Position numbers and translations under genes: made by a program. A stretch of DNA of 64,000 bases from Lysinibacillus fusiformis (GTDB lineage: Bacteria; Bacillota; Bacilli; Bacillales_A; Planococcaceae): assembly GCF_016925635.1 (NCBI RefSeq), contig NZ_CP070490.1, forward strand, positions 3,664,001-3,728,000, in the 5' to 3' direction. This document shows positions 45,598 through 55,196 of this stretch, piece by piece. Under the pieces are notes generated by a model. The model did not search any database and was not told the DNA's origin. It saw only the letters and a list, made by a program, of their open reading frames with translations. How positions within the stretch are numbered: the stretch's first letter is position 1; every line of letters begins with the position of its first letter.

Positions 45598-46656
45598 ATG
45601 CAGGGAAAGGTAAGACAATTGGGCATTGAAATTGGCGTGTTACCAGTTGGACAGAAAAACTGCATCACCGATGTAGTAGGAGTCCGAGTGGGACATGTTA
45701 CATTGGATGAGCCATTAGATCAGAATGGAGCCTATGCGTGTACAGGCGTCACAGCCATTGTACCGCATGGTGGTAATGTATTTCAGCAAAAGGTAACGGC
45801 GGCAAGCTATGTGCTAAATGGCTTTGGGAAAACAACGGGACTTGTGCAGGTGAATGAGCTAGGTGTACTGGAATCGCCTATCATGTTAACCAATACTTTT
45901 GGCGTACCAGCTGTTACCCAAGGAACATTAAGCTATATGCTTGACCGAAATGAAGACATTGGACTAACAACGGGAACCATTAACCTCGTTGTGGGTGAAT
46001 GTAATGATAGTTATCTCAATTCGATTCGAGCTTGTCCAGTGACACCTGCTCATGCCATAGAAGCCATTCGTCAAGCCTCTACACAGATGGCACAGGAAGG
46101 CGCTGTTGGAGCAGGGAAGGGCATGATGTGCTTCGGCTATAAAGGAGGAATTGGTTCCTCCTCTCGCATCGTCAAAGCACAATCAAATGAAGTCAACTAT
46201 ACAGTAGGCTGCCTAGTTCTTAGTAATTTCGGACAAAGCGCAGAGTTTTTAGCCGAGCGTTACAAAATTGCAACTGCTCAAAACCAATCAAGCTTATCAC
46301 CAACAGATGGCTCCATTATCATTGTCCTTGCGACAGATGCCCCATTGAGTAGCCGACAATTGACACGCGTCATTAAACGTTGTGGTATCGGTTTAGGACG
46401 GACAGGCAGTCATTTTTCACATGGTAGTGGCGATATTGTGATTGGCTTCACGACGGCACATTGTATTCCTCATACCGCTGATCAGCTTGTTGAGACAAGA
46501 ACACAGCTACGTGAGGATCATCCTATCATGAATCAATTGTTTACAGCCGCTGCTGAAGCGACAGAGGAAGCGATACTTAATTCGTTGTCTCGGGCACAGA
46601 CAACAATTGGTCGCAATGGTCATACGGTGGAAGCATACTCATTTCATCAGGCATAA
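45598..46656 (+). CDS. P1 family peptidase (DmpA/aminopeptidase-esterase type)
   Basis: A 352-residue self-cleaving N-terminal nucleophile hydrolase. DmpA relatives release N-terminal D- or L-amino acids from small peptides and amides. The predicted autocleavage is between Gly186 and Ser187 in YKGGIGSSSR, with Ser187 as nucleophile. Length and the ITDVVGVRVGHVTL start match the family. No signal peptide. It forms a two-gene unit with the racemase, ending at a terminator before the vanX-like gene. Confidence 0.92.
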   Translation: MQGKVRQLGIEIGVLPVGQKNCITDVVGVRVGHVTLDEPLDQNGAYACTGVTAIVPHGGNVFQQKVTAASYVLNGFGKTTGLVQVNELGVLESPIMLTNTFGVPAVTQGTLSYMLDRNEDIGLTTGTINLVVGECNDSYLNSIRACPVTPAHAIEAIRQASTQMAQEGAVGAGKGMMCFGYKGGIGSSSRIVKAQSNEVNYTVGCLVLSNFGQSAEFLAERYKIATAQNQSSLSPTDGSIIIVLATDAPLSSRQLTRVIKRCGIGLGRTGSHFSHGSGDIVIGFTTAHCIPHTADQLVETRTQLREDHPIMNQLFTAAAEATEEAILNSLSRAQTTIGRNGHTVEAYSFHQA

Positions 46657-46666
46657 TAGAAAGAGC

Positions 46667-46706
46667 TATTGAGACAATATTCGTGTTTCAATGGCTTTTT
46701 TTATGC
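46667..46706 (+). terminator. Terminator after the P1 peptidase gene
   Basis: AAGAGCTATTGA pairs with TCAATGGCTTTTT around GACAATATTCGTGTT, followed by T residues. It separates the racemase unit from the downstream vanX-dpp operon. Confidence 0.75.
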
Positions 46707-46942
46707 CACCAAACAGGATTCGTTGTTTTTTTAGCATGAGCGAGCTATAAGATGAATAAAATCCTTAATTAGAGGATGAAAGCGATTTTTCGCCCCGTAA
46801 ATTGCTGGAATATGTTTCATTATAAGAGTATATCCATTATTTTGTAATTATTCTTTTTTTATGTAGTCAATGATAGAGAGATGTGATAACATTCAACTTA
46901 AAAAACTGAATTATCTAATTATTTCAAGGGGGCTCTATTAAT

Positions 46943-47674
46943 ATGAACCTTTTTCAACCGATAGCGCCGTCTCTAAATGGAAACCCCTCAACATCACCAG
47001 TTGTACGTGAAAACGATGAGCCGCTTATCCAGATTTCAGCAGCTCATCCTAGAATAGTGATGGAGCCAATCTACTATCAGCAACAGATTCCTGATAGTTT
47101 ACGAGCTATTTATGTGCGAGAAGGTGTCTATGAGCGTTTGCAGCAGGCGTTAACGTTATTACCTGAGGGGTATTGCTTATTACTTTATGATGGCTATCGT
47201 CCCTTTCAAGTACAGCAGTATTTGTTTAGCCATTTTTCACAGCAATTAGCAAAAATGATGCCGCAGTTATCACCACAAGCGATTGTGCAAGCAACCAAAA
47301 AGTATGTAGCGTTTCCAAGTAAAGATGCAGCCCATTTAGCTCCCCATTTAACAGGCGGTGCCATCGACGTGACGTTAGCTGATATTCATGGTAAAGCCTT
47401 GGATCTTGGGACAGCGTTTGATGCAATGAATGAAAAATCTGCGACCCGTTATTTTGAACAGTATACGGAAGAAAATCCCCTAGCCTATCAGCATCGTCGT
47501 TTGCTGTATAACTGTATGACACTTGCTGGATTTACGAATTATGCGGAGGAATGGTGGAATTACGATTATGGCAATGTGGCATGGGCTAGACGTGTTCAGG
47601 CACAGGTAGCCCATTATGGAGCAGTACACACAACAATTCAAAATCACAATGTAAAGGAGTTTCGATTTCTATGA
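46943..47674 (+). CDS. D-Ala-D-Ala dipeptidase family (VanX-like, M15D)
   Basis: A 243-residue cytosolic zinc dipeptidase relative. Zinc ligands His135 and Asp142 are present in PHLTGGAID. The catalytic Glu203 is in EEWW, but the third ligand, His in the usual EWWH, is Asn206 here (EEWWNYDYGN). Activity may be altered or lost, or another residue may serve. AAGGGGGC precedes the ATG. The stop overlaps dppA by four bases, so the two are coupled. In VanX the enzyme cleaves D-Ala-D-Ala. Confidence 0.88.
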   Translation: MNLFQPIAPSLNGNPSTSPVVRENDEPLIQISAAHPRIVMEPIYYQQQIPDSLRAIYVREGVYERLQQALTLLPEGYCLLLYDGYRPFQVQQYLFSHFSQQLAKMMPQLSPQAIVQATKKYVAFPSKDAAHLAPHLTGGAIDVTLADIHGKALDLGTAFDAMNEKSATRYFEQYTEENPLAYQHRRLLYNCMTLAGFTNYAEEWWNYDYGNVAWARRVQAQVAHYGAVHTTIQNHNVKEFRFL

Positions 47675-48465
47675 AAGTTTATATTAGTGCAGATATTGAA
47701 GGGATTACAGGAACAACTTCCTGGAGTGAAACCGAGTTAAATGCGCCTGACTATCAATTTTTTCAAAGACAAATGACGCGAGAAGTAGAAGCAGCCATTG
47801 AAGGAGCGATAGCAGGGGGAGCAACCGAAATTTTATTAAAGGATGCCCATGATTCAGCCCGCAATCTAGACATTTCCAATTTACCAATCAATTGTAAAGT
47901 CATCCGTGGCTGGACATACGATCCTATGTGTATGGTAGCGGGCCTCGATCAAAGCTTTGACCGTGCCATTTTTATCGGCTACCACAGTAAAGGAGGAAGT
48001 GAGCGTAACCCACTAGCCCACACGCTTTGCACGTATGCCGACGTCAAAATTAATGGCGAATATGCGAGCGAATTTCTAATCAATACGTATGCAGCAGCCT
48101 TACACGGTGTGCCCGTGTCCTTCGTGAGTGGAGATGTGGGATTGACAGAAGAGATTCAGGCCATCAATGAACACATTGTCACATTCGCCACTAAGGAAGG
48201 CATCGGCAACGCAACGATAAATGTCAGTCCGCAACTAACCATCATGGAAACCAAACGACTGGTAGCGTCTTCTATGAAGGTGCCCCGTGCCGCATTACAG
48301 GTAACGTTGCCAGAACACTTTGTAGTAGAAATTATTTATCGCGACCATACACGGGCCTATCGCAATTCTTTTTATCCTCATGCCAAATTCAAACCACACA
48401 ATACCGTAGAGTTCATGACCGGTGATTTTTATGAGGTGCTACGTCTCCTGCAATTTTTAACGTGA
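47671..48465 (+). CDS. dppA: D-aminopeptidase DppA (M55)
   Basis: A 264-residue zinc D-aminopeptidase that releases D-amino acids from peptides such as D-Ala-D-Ala. Zinc ligands fit the B. subtilis DppA set: Asp8 and Glu10 in ADIEG, His60 in KDAHDS, His105 in GYHSKGG, and Glu134 in GEYASEF. In B. subtilis it starts dppABCDE; here it is separated from dppE-B-C-D-F by 900 bp that holds the 42-bp repeat array. It is cytosolic and coupled to the vanX-like gene. Confidence 0.95.
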   Translation: MKVYISADIEGITGTTSWSETELNAPDYQFFQRQMTREVEAAIEGAIAGGATEILLKDAHDSARNLDISNLPINCKVIRGWTYDPMCMVAGLDQSFDRAIFIGYHSKGGSERNPLAHTLCTYADVKINGEYASEFLINTYAAALHGVPVSFVSGDVGLTEEIQAINEHIVTFATKEGIGNATINVSPQLTIMETKRLVASSMKVPRAALQVTLPEHFVVEIIYRDHTRAYRNSFYPHAKFKPHNTVEFMTGDFYEVLRLLQFLT

Positions 48466-48468
48466 TAG

Positions 48469-49110
48469 GTGAGGAGTGATCAATTTGGTGAGGGAACCGC
48501 TCAAAAAAGAGTGAGAAGTGATCAAAAAGTGGAGGTCCCCGCTCAAAAAGGTGTGAGAAGTGATCAAAAAGGTGGGCACCCCGCTCACAAATGAGTGAGA
48601 AGTGATCAAAGCGAGGTCCCCGCTCATAAAAGAGTGAGAAGTGATCAAAAAGGTGGGCACCCCGCTCACAATTGAGTGAGAAGTGATCAAAAGGATGAGG
48701 TTCCCGCTCACAATCATGTGAGAAGCGATCAAAAAGGTGGGCACCCCGCTCACAATCATGTGAGAAGTAATCAAAAAGTTGAGCACCCCGCTCACAATCG
48801 AGTAAGAAGTGATCAAAAAAGTGGGCACCCCGCTCACAATTGAGTGAGAAGTGATCAAAAAGGTGGGCACCCCGCTCAGAATCATGTGAGTAGTGATCAA
48901 AGCGAGACTCCCGCTCATAAAAGAGTGAGAAGCGATCAAAAAGTGGAGGTCCCCGCTCACAATCGAGTGAGAAGTGATCAAAAGGATGAGGTTCCCGCTC
49001 ACAAACGAATGAGAAGTGATCAAAAAGTGGATGAATCCGCTCACAATTATGTGAGAAGTGATCAAAAAAGTAAAGGACCCGCTCACAAATAGTTGAAAAG
49101 CGCTCAACCC
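48469..49110. repeat. 42-bp tandem array 3 (GTGAG / TGATCA units)
   Basis: Fifteen units of 42 bp (two are 39 bp) begin four bases after the dppA stop. A typical unit is GTGAGAAGTGATCAAAAAGG then TGGGCACCCCGCTCACAATC and two more bases. Each unit holds a TGATCA palindrome, and at each junction CTCAC-N6-GTGAG can form a five-pair hairpin; most changes in these arms keep pairing or G-U. The last unit fades into AGCTCAACCC. All three frames of the minus strand stay open over long stretches only because 42 and 39 are multiples of three. The following 49111-49365 shows only two hairpins (49218-49236, 49290-49328). Confidence 0.95.
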
Positions 49111-49365
49111 AGCTCAACCCAGTGAACTCCTCCCACTTAAAGAGACCTTCAAAAAGCAGTGGGACACGCTGTCCAAGTGGTTTAATAGTTGATAGAACCA
49201 ACAATTAAATCTCATAACCGTGACAACGGGTATGTACCGTTGTTCATTTCATCGATAGATGGTCGATTTAGACGGACCTAGCTTATGTTTGAATGATCCT
49301 ATTGAAGGTACAATCCATCCTGCCAATAGGATTTTCATTATAAAAAGATGACTAGGGGGATGCTT

Positions 49366-51189
49366 GTGAGAAAGTATTGGTTGCTGTTCGTATGTCTGGT
49401 CGTATTATTTTGTGTAGCTTGCAATGATGAATCATCGAGTGAAAAAGCATCGGAATATCGTGTGGTGTATTCAGGGGAAATTAAAACGTTAAATTATTTA
49501 AAGACGTCAGAAACAAATGAATTTGCGGTGGCTGCGAATATGGTGGATGGGCTCATAGAATACGATCAATATGGGGTGGTCCAGCCAGGATTAGCAAAAG
49601 AATGGTCTGCGAATGAGGATGCTACCGTGTGGACGTTCAAGCTGCGTGATGACGCGAAATGGGTGACACATGAGGGCAAGGATTATGCAGATGTTGAGGC
49701 ACAAGACTTTGTGGATGGCTTGCACTATGTGCTTGATGCTAAAAATGAATCGTCAACAGCTTGGATTGCAACGGTGGTAAAAAATGGAGAGGCCTTCTAT
49801 AACGGCGAGATGACAGATTTTAAGGAAGTTGGCATAAAGGCGTTAGATAAACATACAGTAGAATATACTTTAGAGGCGCCGACACCCTATTTTCTTTCTA
49901 TGTTGAACTATGTATGTTTCTTCCCAGTGAATGGCAAGTTCATTGCGGAAAAAGGGGAGGCCTTTGGTACGACACGTGAAAATTTCCTTTATAATGGCGC
50001 GTATATTTTAGATAAATTTGAGCCACAAAATGAGCGCGTTCTTGTAAAAAATGAGTCATATTGGGATAAAGACAAGGTGCTGATTGAGCGTATCCGCTAT
50101 AAATACAATAAAGAAGCAGCAACAGTGGCACCTGAGCTATTTTTACGTGGCGAAATCGATTCGGCTAGTATCCCAACCTCCATTATTGATGAATGGTTTA
50201 AAGATGAAAAGAAAAAATCACAGGTTCGTCAAACACAAAATAACTTCTATACCTACTTCTATGCACTCAACTTCAACCCACAATTTGACGCACAATACGA
50301 GCCTGATAATTGGAAGGTCGCTGTCAATAATAAAGATTTCCGCAAATCCTTATTCCATGCGCTTGATCGTGTATCTGCGATGCTGACGGTTGAGCCTTAT
50401 AATCCAGCAGATTTGCTGAGCAATACCATTACACCGAAAAACTTTGTTGATGTGGAAGGGGTGGATTATACACAACTAGCACCACTTACATCCATCTCCA
50501 ATGAAGATTCCTTCAATAAAGAGCTGGCTCTAGCGTACAAAGAAAAGGCAAAAACAGCATTAGCAGGTAAGGGAACATTCCCTGTAAAAGTATTAATGCC
50601 CTATAATGCGGGCAGTCCAGATTGGGCTAATCGTTCTCAAGTAGTCGAGCAGCAAATGGAGAAATTGCTTGGGACAGATTATGTCGATATTATCGTAGAG
50701 GCGGGTCCATCGACAGGCTTCCTATCAGAGGTGCGTCGACCTGGCAAGTTTGCGCTTTTAGAAGCGAACTGGGGTCCTGATTATGCAGATCCTTCTACGT
50801 ATACAGATCCATTCACTGTTGATGGTACTTACAATAAGCCTGAATTAGCAGAGGGTTATAAAGAGGCAAATGGAAAAACGACTTATCAAAATCTTGTGGA
50901 TCAAGCGAAAGAAACAATCGATACAGCCAAACGCTATGAGCTATTTGCGAAGGCAGAAGCGTTTTTAATTGAGGAAGCCTTTGTTATTCCGTATTCAGTT
51001 GGTGGTAGTGGTTATATGGCTTCTAAATTAAATCCATTCGAGGCACAATATTCGCCATTTGGTGTAACAGCAGAGAAATTTAAAGGCCAGCAAGTGCTAG
51101 AAAAGTCAATGAGTAATGAAGAATTTAAAAAGGCGCTTGCCGATTGGGAACAAGAACGTGCGGAAGCCCTAGCCAATGCTGAAAAGTAG
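49366..51189 (+). CDS. dppE: Peptide-binding lipoprotein of ABC transporter (DppE-like)
   Basis: A 607-residue solute-binding lipoprotein of family 5, capturing peptides outside the membrane. The signal peptide ends in the lipobox LFCVAC (lipidated Cys19), and the SBP_bac_5 domain fills the rest (NMVDGLIEYDQYG, DADPSTYTDPF-like region). The GTG at 49366 follows AGGGGG; the ATG at 49348 would precede the signal peptide badly. A hairpin before dppB may raise its share of the transcript. Confidence 0.92.
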   Translation: MRKYWLLFVCLVVLFCVACNDESSSEKASEYRVVYSGEIKTLNYLKTSETNEFAVAANMVDGLIEYDQYGVVQPGLAKEWSANEDATVWTFKLRDDAKWVTHEGKDYADVEAQDFVDGLHYVLDAKNESSTAWIATVVKNGEAFYNGEMTDFKEVGIKALDKHTVEYTLEAPTPYFLSMLNYVCFFPVNGKFIAEKGEAFGTTRENFLYNGAYILDKFEPQNERVLVKNESYWDKDKVLIERIRYKYNKEAATVAPELFLRGEIDSASIPTSIIDEWFKDEKKKSQVRQTQNNFYTYFYALNFNPQFDAQYEPDNWKVAVNNKDFRKSLFHALDRVSAMLTVEPYNPADLLSNTITPKNFVDVEGVDYTQLAPLTSISNEDSFNKELALAYKEKAKTALAGKGTFPVKVLMPYNAGSPDWANRSQVVEQQMEKLLGTDYVDIIVEAGPSTGFLSEVRRPGKFALLEANWGPDYADPSTYTDPFTVDGTYNKPELAEGYKEANGKTTYQNLVDQAKETIDTAKRYELFAKAEAFLIEEAFVIPYSVGGSGYMASKLNPFEAQYSPFGVTAEKFKGQQVLEKSMSNEEFKKALADWEQERAEALANAEK

Positions 51190-51202
51190 TAGCATTTTGT
51201 AG

Positions 51203-51254
51203 ATGAAAAGGAGATACCGAAAAGAATAGTCGGCATCTCCTTTCGTCTTTTTGA
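51203..51254 (+). terminator. Attenuating hairpin between dppE and dppB
   Basis: AAAGGAGAT-ACCGA pairs with TCGG-CATCTCCTTT, followed by CGTCTTTTT. Being inside the operon, it probably lowers expression of the permease and ATPase genes relative to the binding protein. Confidence 0.75.
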
Positions 51255-51271
51255 CAAAGGAGGATGGCGCG

Positions 51272-52216
51272 ATGTTGCAGTATATAGGAAAACGACTCTT
51301 ACAATCCGTTTTAACCCTTTTTATTATCATCACCATTGTCTTTTCATTATTACGGCTAATGCCAGAGGAAGGCTATTTAGGAGCGGCCGCCGATAAAATG
51401 TCACCTGCTCAGCAGGAAATTTACTTAACAAGTCTGGGCTTGCGAGATCCGATCTTAGTCCAGCTAGGGAATTTTTACAAAAATTTACTGCAGGGGGATT
51501 TAGGCAAATCGGTGACTTATCGTACTGATGTCCCGGTTGTGACGATCATTGCAGATAAAATGACGTATTCACTTCTCTTTGGTTTAGGAGCAGTCGCTTT
51601 ATCACTACTGATTGGTGTACCGTTAGGGATTTTGATGGCCTATCGTAAGGGGCGGTGGCTGGATCGACTTGGGACAGGCTATATCGTATTTGTTGTTGCG
51701 GTCCCTGCAGCCGTTTATTACTTAGTCATTCAAATGTATATTACAGAACTTTTTCAATTACCGATGCTGTTTGATGAATATAGGCCAATTACTTGGCTTC
51801 TTCCGCTTACGTCCATGGCCTTAGCTCCAACAGCCTCCTATGCGATGTGGATGCGACGCTATATGGTCGATGAACTGAACAAGGACTATATTAAGCTAGC
51901 AAGGGCGAAGGGTGTGAAGGAGCGGACATTGATGTTCAAGCATGTATTACGCAATGCCTTTATTCCGATGGCGCAATATTTACCAGCTACGATTCTGTTT
52001 ACGATTACAGGCTCGATCTATATTGAATCGTTGTATTCCATTCCAGGGATGGGGGGCTTGCTTGTGGATGCTATTCAGCGACAGGATAATACGATTGTGC
52101 AAGGCCTAGTGTTAGTGTTCTCTTCCCTTGGTATCATCGGACTTATTTTAGGGGATATTGCCATGGCACTTGTCGACCCTCGTATTAAATTAGGCAAGGG
52201 AGGGGGTGTGCGTTAA
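51272..52216 (+). CDS. dppB: Peptide ABC permease DppB
   Basis: A 314-residue permease with six membrane segments. The EAA-type loop is seen in LARAKGVKERTLMFKHVLRN. The ATG at 51272 has AAGGAGG eight bases upstream. It overlaps the dppC start by one base. Forms a heterodimer with DppC. Confidence 0.93.
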   Translation: MLQYIGKRLLQSVLTLFIIITIVFSLLRLMPEEGYLGAAADKMSPAQQEIYLTSLGLRDPILVQLGNFYKNLLQGDLGKSVTYRTDVPVVTIIADKMTYSLLFGLGAVALSLLIGVPLGILMAYRKGRWLDRLGTGYIVFVVAVPAAVYYLVIQMYITELFQLPMLFDEYRPITWLLPLTSMALAPTASYAMWMRRYMVDELNKDYIKLARAKGVKERTLMFKHVLRNAFIPMAQYLPATILFTITGSIYIESLYSIPGMGGLLVDAIQRQDNTIVQGLVLVFSSLGIIGLILGDIAMALVDPRIKLGKGGGVR

Positions 52217-53190
52217 TGGGGATGTATACAAATGAAATCAATAATATTTCAAATAAATCCCGTGAAACTTTGTTTGAGTTTGCGGAAGTGGACGCAAGGC
52301 AGGCAGAGGAAACGGGCTATTCAAATTATTCTTATTGGCGCTCTACTTGGCAATCCTTTTTGAAAAATCGACTGGCCGTTTTTTTATTAGTAGGGGTGAT
52401 CATCATTGTTGGCTTTACTATTTTTCAGCCCTATTTACCGGCGCAAAAATCACCGACTGAGATTTACTTGGATGAACAAACAGGGATGCAGGCACGTAAT
52501 ATTGCGCCTAATGCAGAATTTTGGTTTGGCACGAATTCCATTGGTCAGGATTTATGGTCTCGTATTTGGGCAGGGACGCGAACATCTCTCTTTATTGGCT
52601 GTGTTGTCGCCTTAGTGGAGGCAGTGGTGGGCATTACGATTGGAACGCTGTGGGGCTTTTCGCGGAAATTAGAAGCGCCTATTACACAGCTTTATAATGT
52701 GGTAGATAATATTCCCACAACCATTGTGCTCATTTTAATGTCCTATATCTTAAGGCCAAGTATTTCAACGATTATTATTGCAATGTGTATAACGGGTTGG
52801 GTGGAAATGGCGAGGTTTATCCGCAATCAAATTGTGATTTTGCGTGACCGTGAATACAACCTAGCCTCAAAGTGCTTAGGCACACCTGATTATCGTATTA
52901 TCCTAAAAAATCTTTTACCTTATTTAATTTCTGTCATTATGCTACGCATGAGTCTAGCCATACCCTTTGCGATAGGGGCTGAAGTATTTTTAACGTATAT
53001 CGGCTTAGGGCTACCGATCAGTGAGCCATCCCTAGGAAATTTAATCAATGAAGGACGCGTCCTTATGATGTCACCAGACTTACGCTATCAGCTTATTTTC
53101 CCGAGTATTGTGTTAAGTGTTATTACGATCGCATTTTATATTATTGGTAATTCCTTTGCTGATGCAGCAGATCCGAAAAACCATGTATAA
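52216..53190 (+). CDS. dppC: Peptide ABC permease DppC
   Basis: A 324-residue permease with a longer N-terminal cytoplasmic part (about 1-50) and six membrane segments. The loop ASKCLGTPDYRIILKNLLPY is the ATPase-contact region. It starts at the last base of the dppB stop. Partner of DppB. Confidence 0.92.
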   Translation: MGMYTNEINNISNKSRETLFEFAEVDARQAEETGYSNYSYWRSTWQSFLKNRLAVFLLVGVIIIVGFTIFQPYLPAQKSPTEIYLDEQTGMQARNIAPNAEFWFGTNSIGQDLWSRIWAGTRTSLFIGCVVALVEAVVGITIGTLWGFSRKLEAPITQLYNVVDNIPTTIVLILMSYILRPSISTIIIAMCITGWVEMARFIRNQIVILRDREYNLASKCLGTPDYRIILKNLLPYLISVIMLRMSLAIPFAIGAEVFLTYIGLGLPISEPSLGNLINEGRVLMMSPDLRYQLIFPSIVLSVITIAFYIIGNSFADAADPKNHV

Positions 53191-53203
53191 GGAGAGGAAA
53201 CAA

Positions 53204-54256
53204 GTGACAGCTAAAAAATCACGCGTATTAGTCATCCAAAATTTAGTGATTCAGTTTACGCTACGTGGTCGAGTTTTAACAGCGATCCGTGATATTTCAC
53301 TCGACCTATACAAGGGAGAGAGCTTAGCCATTGTGGGCGAATCAGGCTCGGGTAAATCCGTGCTGATGAAAGCCATTATGGGCTTGCTTGATAAAAATGG
53401 CCGCATTAAGCAGGGGCGAATTATTTACAATGCACAGGATTTAGGGCAGTTCACGACCGAGCAAGAGTGGTTGGGTATTCGAGGCAAGGAAATCGCGATG
53501 GTGACACAAGATCCTATGACATCATTGAACCCGCTTAAAACCATTGGGAAGCAAATCGAAGAATGTGTAGTGATGCATCAGGGCTTAAGAGGCAAGGAAG
53601 CCTATGAGGAAACATTAAAACTACTAACAGATGTCGGCATAACGGACGTGAAAAAGCGTTATAAGCAATACCCGCATGAATTTTCAGGAGGGATGCGCCA
53701 ACGCATTGTTATTGCGATTGCCATTGCCTGTAAGCCGAATATATTAATTTGTGATGAGCCAACTACAGCATTAGATGTAACTATTCAAGCGCAAATTTTA
53801 CAGCTCTTAAAAAATCTTCAGCAAAAATACGGCTTAACAATCGTCTATATTACGCATGATTTAGGCGTTGTCGCAAAGGTGGCTGACCGAATTGCTGTGA
53901 TGTATGCGGGCGATGTCATCGAGGTCGGGGAAACACATGAAATTTTCTTTCATAGTAAACATCCTTATACATGGGCGCTTATTTCGTCCTTACCTCAGCT
54001 TGGCTCCAAGGGGGAACAATTGTATTCCATCAAGGGCACACCACCGAATCTTTTTCAGGAAATTGAGGGGGATGCCTTTGCCCCACGCAATCCATATGCA
54101 TTAAAAATTGACTTTATCGAGCGGCCACCTTTTTTTCAGGTCAGTGATACCCATTATGCCCGCACATGGTTATTAGATCCACTTGCACCAAAGGTAGAGC
54201 CTCCAGCTGCCTTACAAGCATTTTTTGACGAGGGGAGGCAGTATGCGAATGACTGA
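53204..54256 (+). CDS. dppD: Peptide ABC ATPase DppD
   Basis: A 350-residue ATPase: Walker [10 protein letters not shown] at about residue 45, signature FSGGMRQRI, Walker [13 protein letters not shown], and a C-terminal oligopeptide-family domain (normally with an Fe-S or Cys motif; here it reads [20 protein letters not shown] and has no Cys cluster). The GTG at 53204 has AAGGAGAGG upstream. Overlaps dppF by 14 bp. Confidence 0.93.
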   Translation: MTAKKSRVLVIQNLVIQFTLRGRVLTAIRDISLDLYKGESLAIVGESGSGKSVLMKAIMGLLDKNGRIKQGRIIYNAQDLGQFTTEQEWLGIRGKEIAMVTQDPMTSLNPLKTIGKQIEECVVMHQGLRGKEAYEETLKLLTDVGITDVKKRYKQYPHEFSGGMRQRIVIAIAIACKPNILICDEPTTALDVTIQAQILQLLKNLQQKYGLTIVYITHDLGVVAKVADRIAVMYAGDVIEVGETHEIFFHSKHPYTWALISSLPQLGSKGEQLYSIKGTPPNLFQEIEGDAFAPRNPYALKIDFIERPPFFQVSDTHYARTWLLDPLAPKVEPPAALQAFFDEGRQYAND

Positions 54257-55196
54257 TAAAGAGGTGCTAGTAGAAGTAAAACATTTATCCGTTGTTTTTG
54301 GCAAAGGAAAAAATAAGTTTACAGCGATTGATGATGTCAGCTTTCATATTTTTAAAGGTGAAACATTTGGCATTGTAGGTGAATCAGGCTCAGGGAAGAC
54401 AACAATTGGTCGAGCGATTATGCGCATCAATGAGGTCACAGAGGGACAAATTTTGTACCATGGCAAAAGCATACAGGGCAAAATCCCGAAAGATTGGGAT
54501 AGAGAAATTACACAGAAAATCCAAATGATTTTTCAGGACCCAATGGCCTCCCTAAATGAACGAGCAAAAGTGGATTATATTATTTCGGAAGGACTGTACC
54601 CTTCTAAAAAATATAAGGATGAGGCAGAGCGTCAGCAAAAGGTTCGAGCTGCTTTATTAAATGTAGGGCTACTGCCAGAGTTCTCCAGTCGGTTTCCGCA
54701 CGAATTTTCAGGTGGACAGCGCCAGCGAATTGGCATTGCCCGCGCCTTAGTGATGGAGCCTGAATTTATCATTGCGGATGAGCCCATCTCTGCTTTGGAC
54801 GTATCCATTCGAGCGCAAGTATTGAATTTATTAGCAAGCCTGCAGCAGCGTAAACATTTAACGTATTTATTTATTGCCCATGATTTATCGATTGTCCGTT
54901 TTATTACCGATCGTACAGCGGTCATTTATAAGGGGAAGATTGTGGAGCTAGCGGAAACAGAAAAGCTTTTTGTCCATCCGCTGCATCCTTATACAAGGGC
55001 ACTGTTATCAGCAGTACCAGAGCCAAATCCCTATAAGGAGCGGGAGAAAGTTGTAGAGGTGTATGATCCGTCACAGCATCGTTATGAGGAAAATCCCCCT
55101 TCATTCGTTGAAATTGAGGAAGGTCATTTTATTTTAGCCAATGAAGAGGAACTAGCCCATTATCGTACTTCACTGAAAAGGGAGGGAAAGGTATGA
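54243..55196 (+). CDS. dppF: Peptide ABC ATPase DppF
   Basis: A 317-residue ATPase paired with DppD: Walker [10 protein letters not shown], signature FSGGQRQRI, Walker [13 protein letters not shown] and the switch His in [10 protein letters not shown]. The start is at 54243 (or 54249) after GGGGAGG. Its stop overlaps the S66 peptidase start by four bases, tying the transporter to the hydrolases. Confidence 0.93.
   Translation: MRMTDKEVLVEVKHLSVVFGKGKNKFTAIDDVSFHIFKGETFGIVGESGSGKTTIGRAIMRINEVTEGQILYHGKSIQGKIPKDWDREITQKIQMIFQDPMASLNERAKVDYIISEGLYPSKKYKDEAERQQKVRAALLNVGLLPEFSSRFPHEFSGGQRQRIGIARALVMEPEFIIADEPISALDVSIRAQVLNLLASLQQRKHLTYLFIAHDLSIVRFITDRTAVIYKGKIVELAETEKLFVHPLHPYTRALLSAVPEPNPYKEREKVVEVYDPSQHRYEENPPSFVEIEEGHFILANEEELAHYRTSLKREGKV

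Noticed and set aside
48469..49110. CRISPR array
   Set aside because: The variable part between conserved segments is only about 6-14 bp and itself repeated, and no cas genes are present in the window.
48413..49204. Long minus-strand frames of 263 and 216 codons with 14-residue repeats across array 3
   Set aside because: The frames are open because the unit lengths 42 and 39 are multiples of three and the unit lacks stops. No ribosome site or domain supports translation, and they overlap dppA antisense.
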